Part shown: in pieces, positions 16,058 through 23,739 of the stretch
How positions within the stretch are numbered: the first letter of the stretch is position 1
Layout: each line of letters opens with the position of its first letter
Assembly: GCA_039033215.1 (NCBI GenBank)
Contig: JBCCDA010000027.1
Location: 1-43,676, forward strand
Length of the DNA: 43,676 nucleotides
From: Thermohalobaculum sp039033215
GTDB taxonomy: Bacteria; Pseudomonadota; Alphaproteobacteria; Rhodobacterales; Rhodobacteraceae
Direction: 5' to 3'
Notes under the pieces: generated by a model
What the model saw: the letters and a program-made list of their open reading frames with translations, nothing else
The model's database searches: none
What the model was told of the DNA's origin: nothing
Made by a program: the position numbers and the translations under genes

Positions 16058-17964
16058 GTCGGGGCTTGCTGCACCGGCACTGCCCCCTGGCCGGAGGGTA
16101 CCGTTCCGGACATCAGGCCATTGTCTCGCAGCCAGAGCATGACGTCCCGCGCGATGGGTGCGGCGGCCGTGGAGCCGCCGCCGCCATGTTCGACAACGAC
16201 CGACAGCGCGTAGCGGGGATTGTCGGCGGGCGCGTAGCCGACAAAGAGAGCATGGTCACGTCGGTGCCAGGGCAGGTCCTCGTTGCGGTAGACACCGCGC
16301 GCGCGTTCGGCCGCGGTGATGTTGCGCACCTGCGATGTGCCGGTCTTGCCGGCCATCCGGAATGCTTCGTCGGCGATGCGCTGGCGCCGGGCCGTGCCCC
16401 GGGAGGAGTTCACGACGTCGTACATCGCCTCGCGGATCAGGCGCAGGTTCTGGGCGGAGACACCCAGGTCGACGGGCGGCTCGGGCATGAGCGGTTTGCC
16501 GTCGACGGCACGGACAAGACGCGGCTTGACGCCGATGCCGGAGGCCATTCGGGCCGTCATGACGGCCAGTTGCACCGGCGTCGTGAGAACGAAACCCTGG
16601 CCGATACCGGAGTTCAGCGTGTCCCCGACAAGCCAGTTCTCATCGCGATTGCGGACTTTCCAGTCCTTCGTGGGGATCAGACCGCCCTTGAGGCCCGTCA
16701 TCGGCAGGTCTGGTGCTACCCCCAGACCAAAGCGCCGCGCCATCGCGCCGATCTTCTCGATCCCGACGCGCCGCGCGACCTCGTAGTAGTAGACATCGCA
16801 GGATTGCTCGATCGATTTGCGCAGATCTACCCAGCCATGCCCGCCGCGGCTCCAGCAGTGGAACCGGCGCCGCCCAAGCTTCAGGAAGCCAGGACAATAG
16901 AATGTTTCTCCGGCAGTTATCTGCCCTTCTTCAAGTGCCGCGAGAGCTACGAGCATCTTGAACGTGGAGCCGGGAGGATACATCCCCGAGGCCCACTTGT
17001 TGTGAAGCGGGCGGTGGTCGTCCTCCAGCAGGGCGCCATACGCCTTGCGCGATATGCCCAGGACGAATGGGTTGGGGTCGAACGTCGGGTTCGAGGCCAT
17101 CGTGAGCAAATCGCCTGTCGTGACATCCATCACGACGACGGCTGCGGCTTCGTTGCCAAGCCGCTCATGGCAGAACCGTTGCAGGTCGAGGTTCAGCGTC
17201 AGGTGCACATCTTGGCCGGCGAGCCCTTCGTACCGGTCGAGCTCGCGGATGACCCGGCCGAGCGCGTTGACCTCGATCTGCCGGCTACCTGCCTCACCCC
17301 GGAGCCGGTGCTCCATCGCGCGTTCGATCCCGCTCTTGCCGATCTGGAAGTCAGGGGTCGACAGGACCGGCTCAGGCTCGGCGCCGCTCTGCTTGATCCG
17401 GTCAAAATCCTTCTGGGTGACGCGGCCCACATAGCCCACCACATGGGCGGTGTCGGAGCCATGGGGGTAATGCCGGGTCAGCCCGACTTCCGGGTGAATG
17501 CCGGGCAGGGCCGGTGCGTTGGCGTTGACGCGGGCGAAGGCCTCCCAGGTGAGTTGATCCGTGACGCCGACCCGAACGAAGGGCTTGCGCTGATTGATCT
17601 CCTTGATCACTCGGCGCCGATGGTGATCGGGGATGTCGATCAACAGGCCGAGGCGATCAAGCATTGCCTGGGCATCGCCTGCCTGCTCGCGGATCATCAC
17701 GACGCGGTAGTTCGTCTTGTTGATCGCCAGGGGCTTGCTGTTTCTGTCAAAGATCTGGGCCCGTGCCGGCGCGAGGACTTCCAGGTTGATCCGGTTCTCC
17801 TCGGCCAGATGTCGATAGCGTTCGGTCTCGACGACCTGCAACTGGCGCATGCGCCACGCCAATGCCCCGGCAACCGCCAGCTGCGCCCCAAGCAGGACAA
17901 ACCCCCGGCGCGTGATCGGCAACCGCTCGCGCACCTTGCGGTGGGGGAAGAGTTCCCTGCTCAT
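16054..17964 (-). CDS. mrdA: Penicillin-binding protein 2 (elongation-specific transpeptidase)
   Basis: Cross-links peptidoglycan in the elongasome; partner of RodA and MreC. The 636-residue protein has an N-terminal anchor at about residues 21-36, the PBP dimerisation domain, and a transpeptidase domain with S333-TFK336, S388-C-D390 and K540-TG. SCD in place of SxN is usual for PBP2. I start at ATG 17964 (MSRELFPHRK), which overlaps the mreD stop by four bases; the longer upstream frame runs through mreD. Confidence 0.95.
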   Translation of the reverse strand: MSRELFPHRKVRERLPITRRGFVLLGAQLAVAGALAWRMRQLQVVETERYRHLAEENRINLEVLAPARAQIFDRNSKPLAINKTNYRVVMIREQAGDAQAMLDRLGLLIDIPDHHRRRVIKEINQRKPFVRVGVTDQLTWEAFARVNANAPALPGIHPEVGLTRHYPHGSDTAHVVGYVGRVTQKDFDRIKQSGAEPEPVLSTPDFQIGKSGIERAMEHRLRGEAGSRQIEVNALGRVIRELDRYEGLAGQDVHLTLNLDLQRFCHERLGNEAAAVVVMDVTTGDLLTMASNPTFDPNPFVLGISRKAYGALLEDDHRPLHNKWASGMYPPGSTFKMLVALAALEEGQITAGETFYCPGFLKLGRRRFHCWSRGGHGWVDLRKSIEQSCDVYYYEVARRVGIEKIGAMARRFGLGVAPDLPMTGLKGGLIPTKDWKVRNRDENWLVGDTLNSGIGQGFVLTTPVQLAVMTARMASGIGVKPRLVRAVDGKPLMPEPPVDLGVSAQNLRLIREAMYDVVNSSRGTARRQRIADEAFRMAGKTGTSQVRNITAAERARGVYRNEDLPWHRRDHALFVGYAPADNPRYALSVVVEHGGGGSTAAAPIARDVMLWLRDNGLMSGTVPSGQGAVPVQQAPT

Positions 17965-18488
17965 GTGGCAAGCTCGGGCTTGCGCCACGAGATCCCGAGC
18001 AACCAGCGCAGGATCAGTACGACGAGGGGATAGACAAGCACCGTGTGGGCGATCTGGTAGCCAAGGTCGATCAGATAGGGTGGCTGTGCGAAGGTCAGGA
18101 TCACCAGCACCCAGGGGATTGCAGAGGCAGCAATCGCCACGGCGGCGAAAGCGGTCCATTCCAGCGCAAAGCCCGCCCGGGCAAGATGGTGCCGCCAGCC
18201 CTTCACCACTTCCGACACCAGAACTAACGCCAGGACGCCGGCACCCACCGGCACATCCGTCAGAAGGTCGCGCACAAGGCCAAGGGCGAAGATGAGCACC
18301 ATGGGCGTAGAGCCCGGGCGTCTAGCCGCCCAGAAGCACACGACGCAGAGAAGAAGATCGGGTGAGGGCAGGGCGGCGGCGCCAAGGCCGAACGGCGCTG
18401 CTTCGATGTAGATCGCGAGCATCCCCAGCGCAAACAGCGCTGCGGTCCGGAGCAGGCGCGGGAGGTTGAAGTAGTCACCCAAGCCCAT
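17961..18488 (-). CDS. mreD: Rod shape-determining protein MreD
   Basis: Integral membrane subunit linking MreC to the cytoskeletal MreB complex. It has 175 residues and five to six hydrophobic segments, with the family-typical PSPDLLLCVVCFWAARRPG and FALGLVRDLLTDVPVGAG. Its ATG shares a base with the mreC stop (TGATG at 18486-18490), and its stop overlaps mrdA by four bases. Confidence 0.93.
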   Translation of the reverse strand: MGLGDYFNLPRLLRTAALFALGMLAIYIEAAPFGLGAAALPSPDLLLCVVCFWAARRPGSTPMVLIFALGLVRDLLTDVPVGAGVLALVLVSEVVKGWRHHLARAGFALEWTAFAAVAIAASAIPWVLVILTFAQPPYLIDLGYQIAHTVLVYPLVVLILRWLLGISWRKPELAT

Positions 18489-19414
18489 CAGTTCGTCCCC
18501 TCCGCCGCGACGGGTTCGCCCTCCTCGGCGGGGATTGGATCGGTTTCGAGATCCGATGGCACGATGAGATCTCCGGCTCCGTCAATCTCGGTGTCGGGAT
18601 TGTAGCGCAGCAGCCGCACGAACTCGAGCCGGGCATAGTCAGCCAGCAGCACGGCACGCCATGTGCCGGATTGTGTCGCAACGACACGCCCTACTGGAAG
18701 ATCGGGTGGGAAGACGCCGCCGTCGCCTGAAGTCTCGATCAGATCTCCGGGTTGAATGGGGTCGTTGCCGTCGATGAACTCGAGCTTGGGCGCCGCGGTG
18801 CCATCGCCCGACAGCACGGCGCGCCGGGCGCCGGGTTGAACCACCACGGGCACGCGCGAGGAAAAGTCGGTCAGCAGCAGCAACCGCGCCGCGCGCTCGC
18901 CGACCCCAACCACCCGGCCAACGACCCCGTTGCCATCGACGGCCGCCGAGCCGTCCGTCACCCCGTCCAGCCGCCCGATGTTCACCAGTGCTGACTGCAG
19001 GAACGGTCCGCCTGAGTCCGCAAATACATCGCCGGTTACGAAGGTTGTGCGCGAGGCAAGCTGAACGTTATTGAGCGCGCGGAGCTGCGCGTTCTCCTCC
19101 TCCAGTACCCGTGCCTGCTCGCGCCAGCCGCGCAGCCGTTGGATCTCGCGGCGGAGCTGCTTGTTTTGCTCATAGACGCCGATGAAGCGGCGGTAATCCC
19201 TCGCGAGGTTCCAGGCAAAGTCGATGGGTTCGTTCACCCAGACCATTGAGGGGGCCAGGGTATCGACCAGACCCATTCGAACACGCTCGAGACGCGGGTT
19301 GTCGACCCGCCAGAGGACTACGAGCAACAGCGATACAACCACAATCAGGGCCAGCAGGATTCGATGAACGATCCTGGTCAGTGCCGCGTCTGGTTTGGCG
19401 GGGGCACGCGCCAT
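18488..19414 (-). CDS. mreC: Rod shape-determining protein MreC
   Basis: Periplasmic scaffold that activates PBP2 and RodA. The 308-residue protein has one N-terminal membrane segment (about residues 17-36, ILLALIVVVSLLLVVLW), a coiled coil of roughly residues 80-115 (YEQNKQLRREIQRLRGWR then LEEENAQLRALNNVQ), and the beta domain with VVGRVVGVGERAARLLLLTD and GDLIETSGDGGVFPPDLPVG. The tail is acidic and rich in Pro, Glu and Ala. The start is 16 bases after the mreB stop. Confidence 0.94.
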   Translation of the reverse strand: MARAPAKPDAALTRIVHRILLALIVVVSLLLVVLWRVDNPRLERVRMGLVDTLAPSMVWVNEPIDFAWNLARDYRRFIGVYEQNKQLRREIQRLRGWREQARVLEEENAQLRALNNVQLASRTTFVTGDVFADSGGPFLQSALVNIGRLDGVTDGSAAVDGNGVVGRVVGVGERAARLLLLTDFSSRVPVVVQPGARRAVLSGDGTAAPKLEFIDGNDPIQPGDLIETSGDGGVFPPDLPVGRVVATQSGTWRAVLLADYARLEFVRLLRYNPDTEIDGAGDLIVPSDLETDPIPAEEGEPVAAEGTN

Positions 19415-19430
19415 GCAGGCCCTCCTGGCC

Positions 19431-20471
19431 TCAGCTATCCTTCATGACGTGTCCGAGCACACCGAGGTTTTCAAGCGCCATGCCGGTACCGAGCGCCACG
19501 CAATGGAGCGGCTCCTCGGCGACCGAGATGGCAAGGCCCGTCTGCTCTCTCAGGCTCAAGTCAAGCTCGCCCAGCAAAGCCCCCCCGCCGGCCAGCATCA
19601 CCCCATTGTCGACGATATCGGCGGCGAGATCGGGCGGTGTCGCCTCAAGTGCCACCATCACCGCCTCGACGATCTGCTGGACAGGTTCGGCCAATGCTTC
19701 GGCGACCTGTCCTTGCGTGATCTCCTGCTCCTTAGGGACGCCGTTCAGAAGATCGCGACCGCGAACATGCATGTGGTCGCCAACTCCGTCCTTGGGCATC
19801 TTGGCGGTGCCGATGTCCTTCTTGATCTTCTCGGCTGTCGCTTCGCCGATCAGCAGGTTGTGCTGGCGACGGAGGTGGCTGATGATCGCCTCGTCCATCT
19901 TGTCGCCGCCGACGCGAACGGACCGTGCGTAGACGATGTCGCTGAGCGACAGCACTGCAACCTCGGTCGTACCGCCACCAATGTCGACCACCATCGACCC
20001 GGTCGGCTGGCCGATTGGCAGGCCAGCGCCGATTGCCGCCGCGATGGGTTCCGGCAGCAAGTAAGCCTTGCGGGCGCCTGCAGAGATCACCGACTCGCGG
20101 ATCGCCCGTTCCTCGACGGCCGTGGCGCCGAACGGGACGCACACGACAACCGTCGGTTTGGCCATCATCGTCGAGGAGTTCACCTTCTTGATGAAAAACT
20201 TGATCATCTCTTCGGCGACTTCAAAATCCGCGATCACCCCATCGCGCATCGGCCGGATCGCTTCGATAGAGCCGGGTGTGCGGCCCAGCATCATCTTGGC
20301 TTCGTCACCGACCGCCCTGACTTCTTTCTTCCCAGCTTTTGTCTGGTAAGCGACGACCGACGGCTCGTTCAGGACGATGCCCTTGCCTTTGACATAGACA
20401 AGCGTGTTCGCCGTGCCGAGATCGATAGCCATATCGTTCGCAAATACGCTAAACACCTTGCCGAACATCAT
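19431..20471 (-). CDS. mreB: Actin-like rod shape-determining protein MreB
   Basis: Bacterial actin that directs the elongasome. The 346-residue protein starts with the amphipathic MMFGKVFSVFAND, followed by phosphate-1 AIDLGTANTLVY, then EPIAAAIGAGLPI and DIGGGTTEVAVLS (phosphate-2), and the adenosine motif MLAGGGALLGELD. It is the first gene of the mreBCD-mrdA-rodA operon; a promoter with a 17-base spacer is at 20544-20572, giving a 5' leader of roughly 65 bases. Confidence 0.97.
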   Translation of the reverse strand: MMFGKVFSVFANDMAIDLGTANTLVYVKGKGIVLNEPSVVAYQTKAGKKEVRAVGDEAKMMLGRTPGSIEAIRPMRDGVIADFEVAEEMIKFFIKKVNSSTMMAKPTVVVCVPFGATAVEERAIRESVISAGARKAYLLPEPIAAAIGAGLPIGQPTGSMVVDIGGGTTEVAVLSLSDIVYARSVRVGGDKMDEAIISHLRRQHNLLIGEATAEKIKKDIGTAKMPKDGVGDHMHVRGRDLLNGVPKEQEITQGQVAEALAEPVQQIVEAVMVALEATPPDLAADIVDNGVMLAGGGALLGELDLSLREQTGLAISVAEEPLHCVALGTGMALENLGVLGHVMKDS

Positions 20472-20527
20472 GCCGCCTATCTTCTACAGACCTGCCCGAT
20501 ACCTGCCCGGGCAGCGTTCGTTGCGCC

Positions 20528-20544
20528 GCGCGGTTGTACCGCGC
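20528..20544. promoter_or_regulatory. Palindrome over the mreB transcription start
   Basis: GCGCGGT (20528-20534) and ACCGCGC (20538-20544) form a perfect 7-bp inverted repeat around three bases. It abuts the predicted -10 box and covers the expected start point, so it could be an operator or a 5' hairpin on the mRNA. Confidence 0.35.
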
Positions 20545-20572
20545 TTATAGAACCCTCGCCGGTATCACGCAA
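20544..20572 (-). promoter_or_regulatory. Predicted mreB operon promoter
   Basis: Minus strand: TTGCGT (20572-20567), 17-base spacer, TATAAG (20549-20544). Spacing and the TATAAG box fit a housekeeping sigma promoter for the cell-shape operon. Confidence 0.5.
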
Positions 20573-20614
20573 AGGGGAATGCGTAGCTCAGGGTCCGTAG
20601 TCCCTAAATGTGGG

Positions 20615-21931
20615 TTAATGGTTAACGACATTGGGGGCGATGACGTTTATTGGCTGCGCACGGCCACGAATGGTCGGTGCACCCATCGAACGGGCTTCTC
20701 CCGGCATCTCGGCCGCGTCCCAGGTTGCCTGATCCACGAGCAGTGTCGTGCCGGTGTCCTTGTTCATCGCCTCCAACCGTTGGGCGAGGTTCACTGTATC
20801 ACCGTAGAGCGTGTAGGCCCGCCGGCCCGAGCCTCCGACCGTCGCGGCCGCAACCGGTCCCGTTGCGATCCCGATTCGGATGCTGAGGGCTTCCCCCGCA
20901 TACCGGTTGTCCCGTGCATCCGCGAGGATGGCACGCGCGGCGCGGAGCGCGCGGCTCGCATGATCGGCGACCGGCAGAGGGGCATTGAATGACCCCATGG
21001 CGGCATCGCCAATGAAGCTGATTACAACCCCGCGCTCCTGATTGATGATCCGCGTGGTGCGATCGAAGAACGCATCCAGCACCTCGACGATCCGGTCCGG
21101 CGCGGCGCCTTCCGCGAAGCGGGTGAAGCCTTCGATGTCGACAAAGAGCACGCTGGCCTGGCGCCGGACAGGGGGCAGGGTGCCGCCCGCCTCGCTGATC
21201 TGGTCTGCCACTTCCTCGGGCACGAAGCGGCCAAAGACCTCCGCGACGCGGCCCCGTGCCTGTTCCGCCGCGATCTGGTCACCCAGTAGGCGCCGGGCCC
21301 GTTGCACCGCAGCGGCGGTGACGATGGAAGTGGCGGTGAGAAAGATCGTCTCGGTGACCCTGTGCGCGACGCCGACGTGGTCGGGGTTCAGGACAATCTC
21401 GATGTATTTCGCGGCGGTGCGCTCCGCCGGGAGATCGGCCCAGGTGACCCAGTGGTCCATCTGGAAGGCGATCCCGGCCCAGGCCCCCCAGATCGCCAGC
21501 ACGGCCATCGCCCCTGTCCAGAGCACCAGCCGCGGTGACAGCGACAGCGCCGACAGGGCCAGCAGGAAGAAAAACACGACGATCCCGTAGACGCGAAAGA
21601 CGAAGATCTGCGGCACCTCGCCGTGCAGCGATAGCGGGATCGTCACGGCGGCCACGGCCACCAGGCCCATGTCAAGCGCCACGAACGCAAATCGCATCCA
21701 CTGGCGATCGGCATCGCGGACCACCAGCAAGCGGTAGGCCAATCCGATCACCAGGAACACCGACAGTGCAACGGCGCCGAACCAGCCCGCTTCCAGCCCC
21801 TGGGTTCCGAGTGCATAGATCATCATGAGCGCGACGACGGTGTTGCGCACCATCAGCACGATCCGCAGCCCTGCACGCTCGGTCCGGGCGAGGGTTGCGT
21901 CCGTGTCGGTTTTTCTCTGCTGGGCACACAT
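20615..21931 (-). CDS. Membrane-bound class III adenylate/guanylate cyclase
   Basis: Class III nucleotide cyclase (PF00211) with an N-terminal membrane domain of about six segments (roughly residues 25-190) and a C-terminal catalytic domain. Metal-binding aspartates are visible in VLFVDIEGFTRF and SFIGDAAMGSF, and the transition-state pair in YTLYGDTVNLAQRLE (Asn and Arg). The usual adenine-selecting lysine, just before the second motif (K-x-IGD in most adenylate cyclases), is serine here, so nucleotide preference is not certain. It lies upstream of mreB on the same strand but with its own spacing of about 140 bases. Product would be cAMP or cGMP at the inner membrane face. Confidence 0.88.
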   Translation of the reverse strand: MCAQQRKTDTDATLARTERAGLRIVLMVRNTVVALMMIYALGTQGLEAGWFGAVALSVFLVIGLAYRLLVVRDADRQWMRFAFVALDMGLVAVAAVTIPLSLHGEVPQIFVFRVYGIVVFFFLLALSALSLSPRLVLWTGAMAVLAIWGAWAGIAFQMDHWVTWADLPAERTAAKYIEIVLNPDHVGVAHRVTETIFLTATSIVTAAAVQRARRLLGDQIAAEQARGRVAEVFGRFVPEEVADQISEAGGTLPPVRRQASVLFVDIEGFTRFAEGAAPDRIVEVLDAFFDRTTRIINQERGVVISFIGDAAMGSFNAPLPVADHASRALRAARAILADARDNRYAGEALSIRIGIATGPVAAATVGGSGRRAYTLYGDTVNLAQRLEAMNKDTGTTLLVDQATWDAAEMPGEARSMGAPTIRGRAQPINVIAPNVVNH

Positions 21932-22111
21932 AGAGGTTCAAGTGGCGCGGCGAGGCCAGTCCGGCAAGGCGAGACAGGGTGAGCAAGCAGTGAGCCGCGC
22001 CCTTGACTGTGGCGCTCGACTTCTCACTGCCACGACGCCAAAACTGATGCGCCGACCGGATATGCACGCCCGATGCTGGATGGTGCGGTGCCGGTCGAGG
22101 GGAAAGACGAC

Positions 22112-22837
22112 ATGGATGAGAACGACGGCGCGGTATTCCGCCTGGTGACCCGGCATCTCTACTTCGATGACCCGGGCGATGGGTTCGAGATCCTGCCCGA
22201 GCGCGAGCACGCCATGGCGCTGCGCAGGGCCCACTTGAGCCTGTGGGAGGTTCCCGGTGGGGTCGCGCTCATGCCAAGAATGCTCGACGCCCGGATGCCG
22301 GAGGAACCCGTGAACTTCAGGATCTGGCCTAAACACCGCGAAGCGTTCGCGCTGACACGGTGCCAGACAAACGACGATCCAGTCATCAAGAGCTTCAGGA
22401 TGGAGAGCGGCGAGCACGCCGTGGCAACCATAGATGAGGCGTCACTGTCGGCGTCGGAAGGCGAGCAGGTGATCCTAGTCCAGGTGATTGGCAGCCCGAT
22501 GAACGCATCGCTGACGCTGGAGTTTGAGCCGGTCGAGGCCCATGTTACCTTCGTGCTCGTCGGTCTTGACGGTCTCGCCGAAGGGACCGAGGTCTGGGTC
22601 AGCGACCGCGACAATAAACTCGGCTTTCCTCAAGTCGGGGTCGAGCAGATATCCGAAGGCGTCGAGGCCCACGTCGTGCGCTCGGATGGGACGCTGAGCC
22701 TCCGGCAATCCGGCTGGGGTGGTCGGTTCACGCTGCACATCGGAGATACGGAAATCGTGCTGCCCGAGCCATCGCCCGACAACATGCGAAAATTCGGGGG
22801 TGCGGCCCCGGAGGCCGCCATGTACTTTTTTCTGTAG
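22112..22837 (+). CDS. Hypothetical protein (241 aa)
   Basis: A soluble acidic protein of 241 residues that I do not recognise. It has no signal peptide or membrane segment, and many short beta-prone stretches such as ASLTLEFEPVEAHVTFVLV and FTLHIGDTEIVLPEP, so an all-beta fold is likely. ATG 22112 follows GAGGGGAAAGACGAC; a frame extension upstream adds 13 residues without a better site. It is divergent from the cyclase gene and convergent with the VPLPA-CTERM gene, separated from the latter by a hairpin. Confidence 0.7.
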   Translation: MDENDGAVFRLVTRHLYFDDPGDGFEILPEREHAMALRRAHLSLWEVPGGVALMPRMLDARMPEEPVNFRIWPKHREAFALTRCQTNDDPVIKSFRMESGEHAVATIDEASLSASEGEQVILVQVIGSPMNASLTLEFEPVEAHVTFVLVGLDGLAEGTEVWVSDRDNKLGFPQVGVEQISEGVEAHVVRSDGTLSLRQSGWGGRFTLHIGDTEIVLPEPSPDNMRKFGGAAPEAAMYFFL

Positions 22838-22928
22838 CGCGCCCTTGTCTCGCTACCCAGGGGACGGTGCTTGTCTGGGTTTCTCGGTCGGGCTGGGTGC
22901 CCGGCGCGAGGGAAACCGAGGGGAGACA

Positions 22929-22952
22929 GGGCCGGAAGAAACCTCCCGGCCC
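22929..22952. terminator. Hairpin between convergent genes
   Basis: GGGCCGG (22929-22935) and CCGGCCC (22946-22952) form a perfect 7-bp stem with a 10-base loop. It lies eight bases past the stop of the VPLPA-CTERM gene on the minus strand. No strong U-run follows on either strand. Confidence 0.5.
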
Positions 22953-22960
22953 AGGCAGGA

Positions 22961-23524
22961 TTAACTTGCGATTGCGGCAGGCGCTATTTTCTTGCGCCGT
23001 GCGGCCAGCCCGATCAGCCACAAGGCCCCCAGCAGCAGCGGTAGCGTTGCGGGCAGTGGGATCACCGTCGGTGTGAAGAACTGTTGCGGCGATTGTCCTG
23101 TGGACGTCGCGAAGCTAAAATCCGGCGCGTTTCTCACGCCAACCTGGACGATACCGGGCAAGACGGAGCTTTCAGTGATAGCAAAGCTGGAGTCCGTTAC
23201 AGAGGGCGCTGTGTTTGACCCGCCGAAAGATCTAAATGATGCTTGGGTGATCACGCCTCCTGCGACGTCCCAACTGTTTCTGTTTGGGCTCCCAACATAC
23301 TCGCCAACCCCGAAACCCGCCGTGTTGGTTAGAATCTCGACACTGGTCGCGGCTTGACCGCTCATGTTGTCTCGCAGACCGCGGACGATGCCAGTTACGC
23401 TACCTCCCCCCGCAACAGACGAGTTTGTAAAACTGAAGTTGAAGTCGATCATGGTGACCGCCCGGGCCGGTAGTGTTGCCATGATCACGATTGCTGCGAC
23501 TGTCACGAATGTTCTGAACTGCAT
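22961..23524 (-). CDS. VPLPA-CTERM sorting domain-containing protein
   Basis: Exported surface protein of unknown function. The 187-residue product has a signal peptide (FVTVAAIVIMATLPARA), a Ser/Thr/Gly/Asn-rich extracellular part, and a C-terminal sorting signal: IPLPATLPLLLGALWLIGLAARRKK, i.e. the V/IPLPA motif, a membrane helix and a basic tail. VPLPA-CTERM proteins are processed by an exosortase in Rhodobacterales and relatives; none is encoded in this window. ATG 23524 is preceded by AAGGTGAG. Its composition is less GC-rich than its neighbours, and it has its own promoter at 23567-23595. Confidence 0.85.
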   Translation of the reverse strand: MQFRTFVTVAAIVIMATLPARAVTMIDFNFSFTNSSVAGGGSVTGIVRGLRDNMSGQAATSVEILTNTAGFGVGEYVGSPNRNSWDVAGGVITQASFRSFGGSNTAPSVTDSSFAITESSVLPGIVQVGVRNAPDFSFATSTGQSPQQFFTPTVIPLPATLPLLLGALWLIGLAARRKKIAPAAIAS

Positions 23525-23566
23525 CTCACCTTGCCCCATTCACCCAAACTAAAATGTTATATTATT

Positions 23567-23595
23567 ATAGTAACTGACTGGCCAACGGCAGTCAA
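23567..23595 (-). promoter_or_regulatory. Predicted promoter of the VPLPA-CTERM gene
   Basis: Minus strand: TTGACT (23595-23590), 17-base spacer, TACTAT (23572-23567), inside an AT-rich patch that also offers an overlapping TATAAT three bases downstream. It is the most consensus-like promoter in the window and sits about 45 bases before the start codon. Confidence 0.6.
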
Positions 23596-23683
23596 ACTTA
23601 GGCGCGATTCTGCTCCTCCGGGCGCGTGATGTTGCGCCCCTGAGTTGTCCAGCGTTGGTTTGAGTGTTCTGTTTGGGGAAAGT

Positions 23684-23711
23684 CCGGCCCCGGAACGATG
23701 CCCGGGGCCGG
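23684..23711 (-). terminator. leuA terminator hairpin
   Basis: Perfect 10-bp GC stem, CCGGCCCCGG (23684-23693) with CCGGGGCCGG (23702-23711), loop of eight bases, followed on the minus strand by ACTTTCC. It lies about 30 bases past the leuA stop. The U-tract is short. Confidence 0.7.
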
Positions 23712-23739
23712 CATAGGTCAGACGTACCTCAGACGAGCC

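Noticed and set aside
16066..18033. A 655-codon plus-strand open frame across mrdA
   Set aside because: It mirrors PBP2, which has all transpeptidase motifs. The antisense product looks random and has no start signal.
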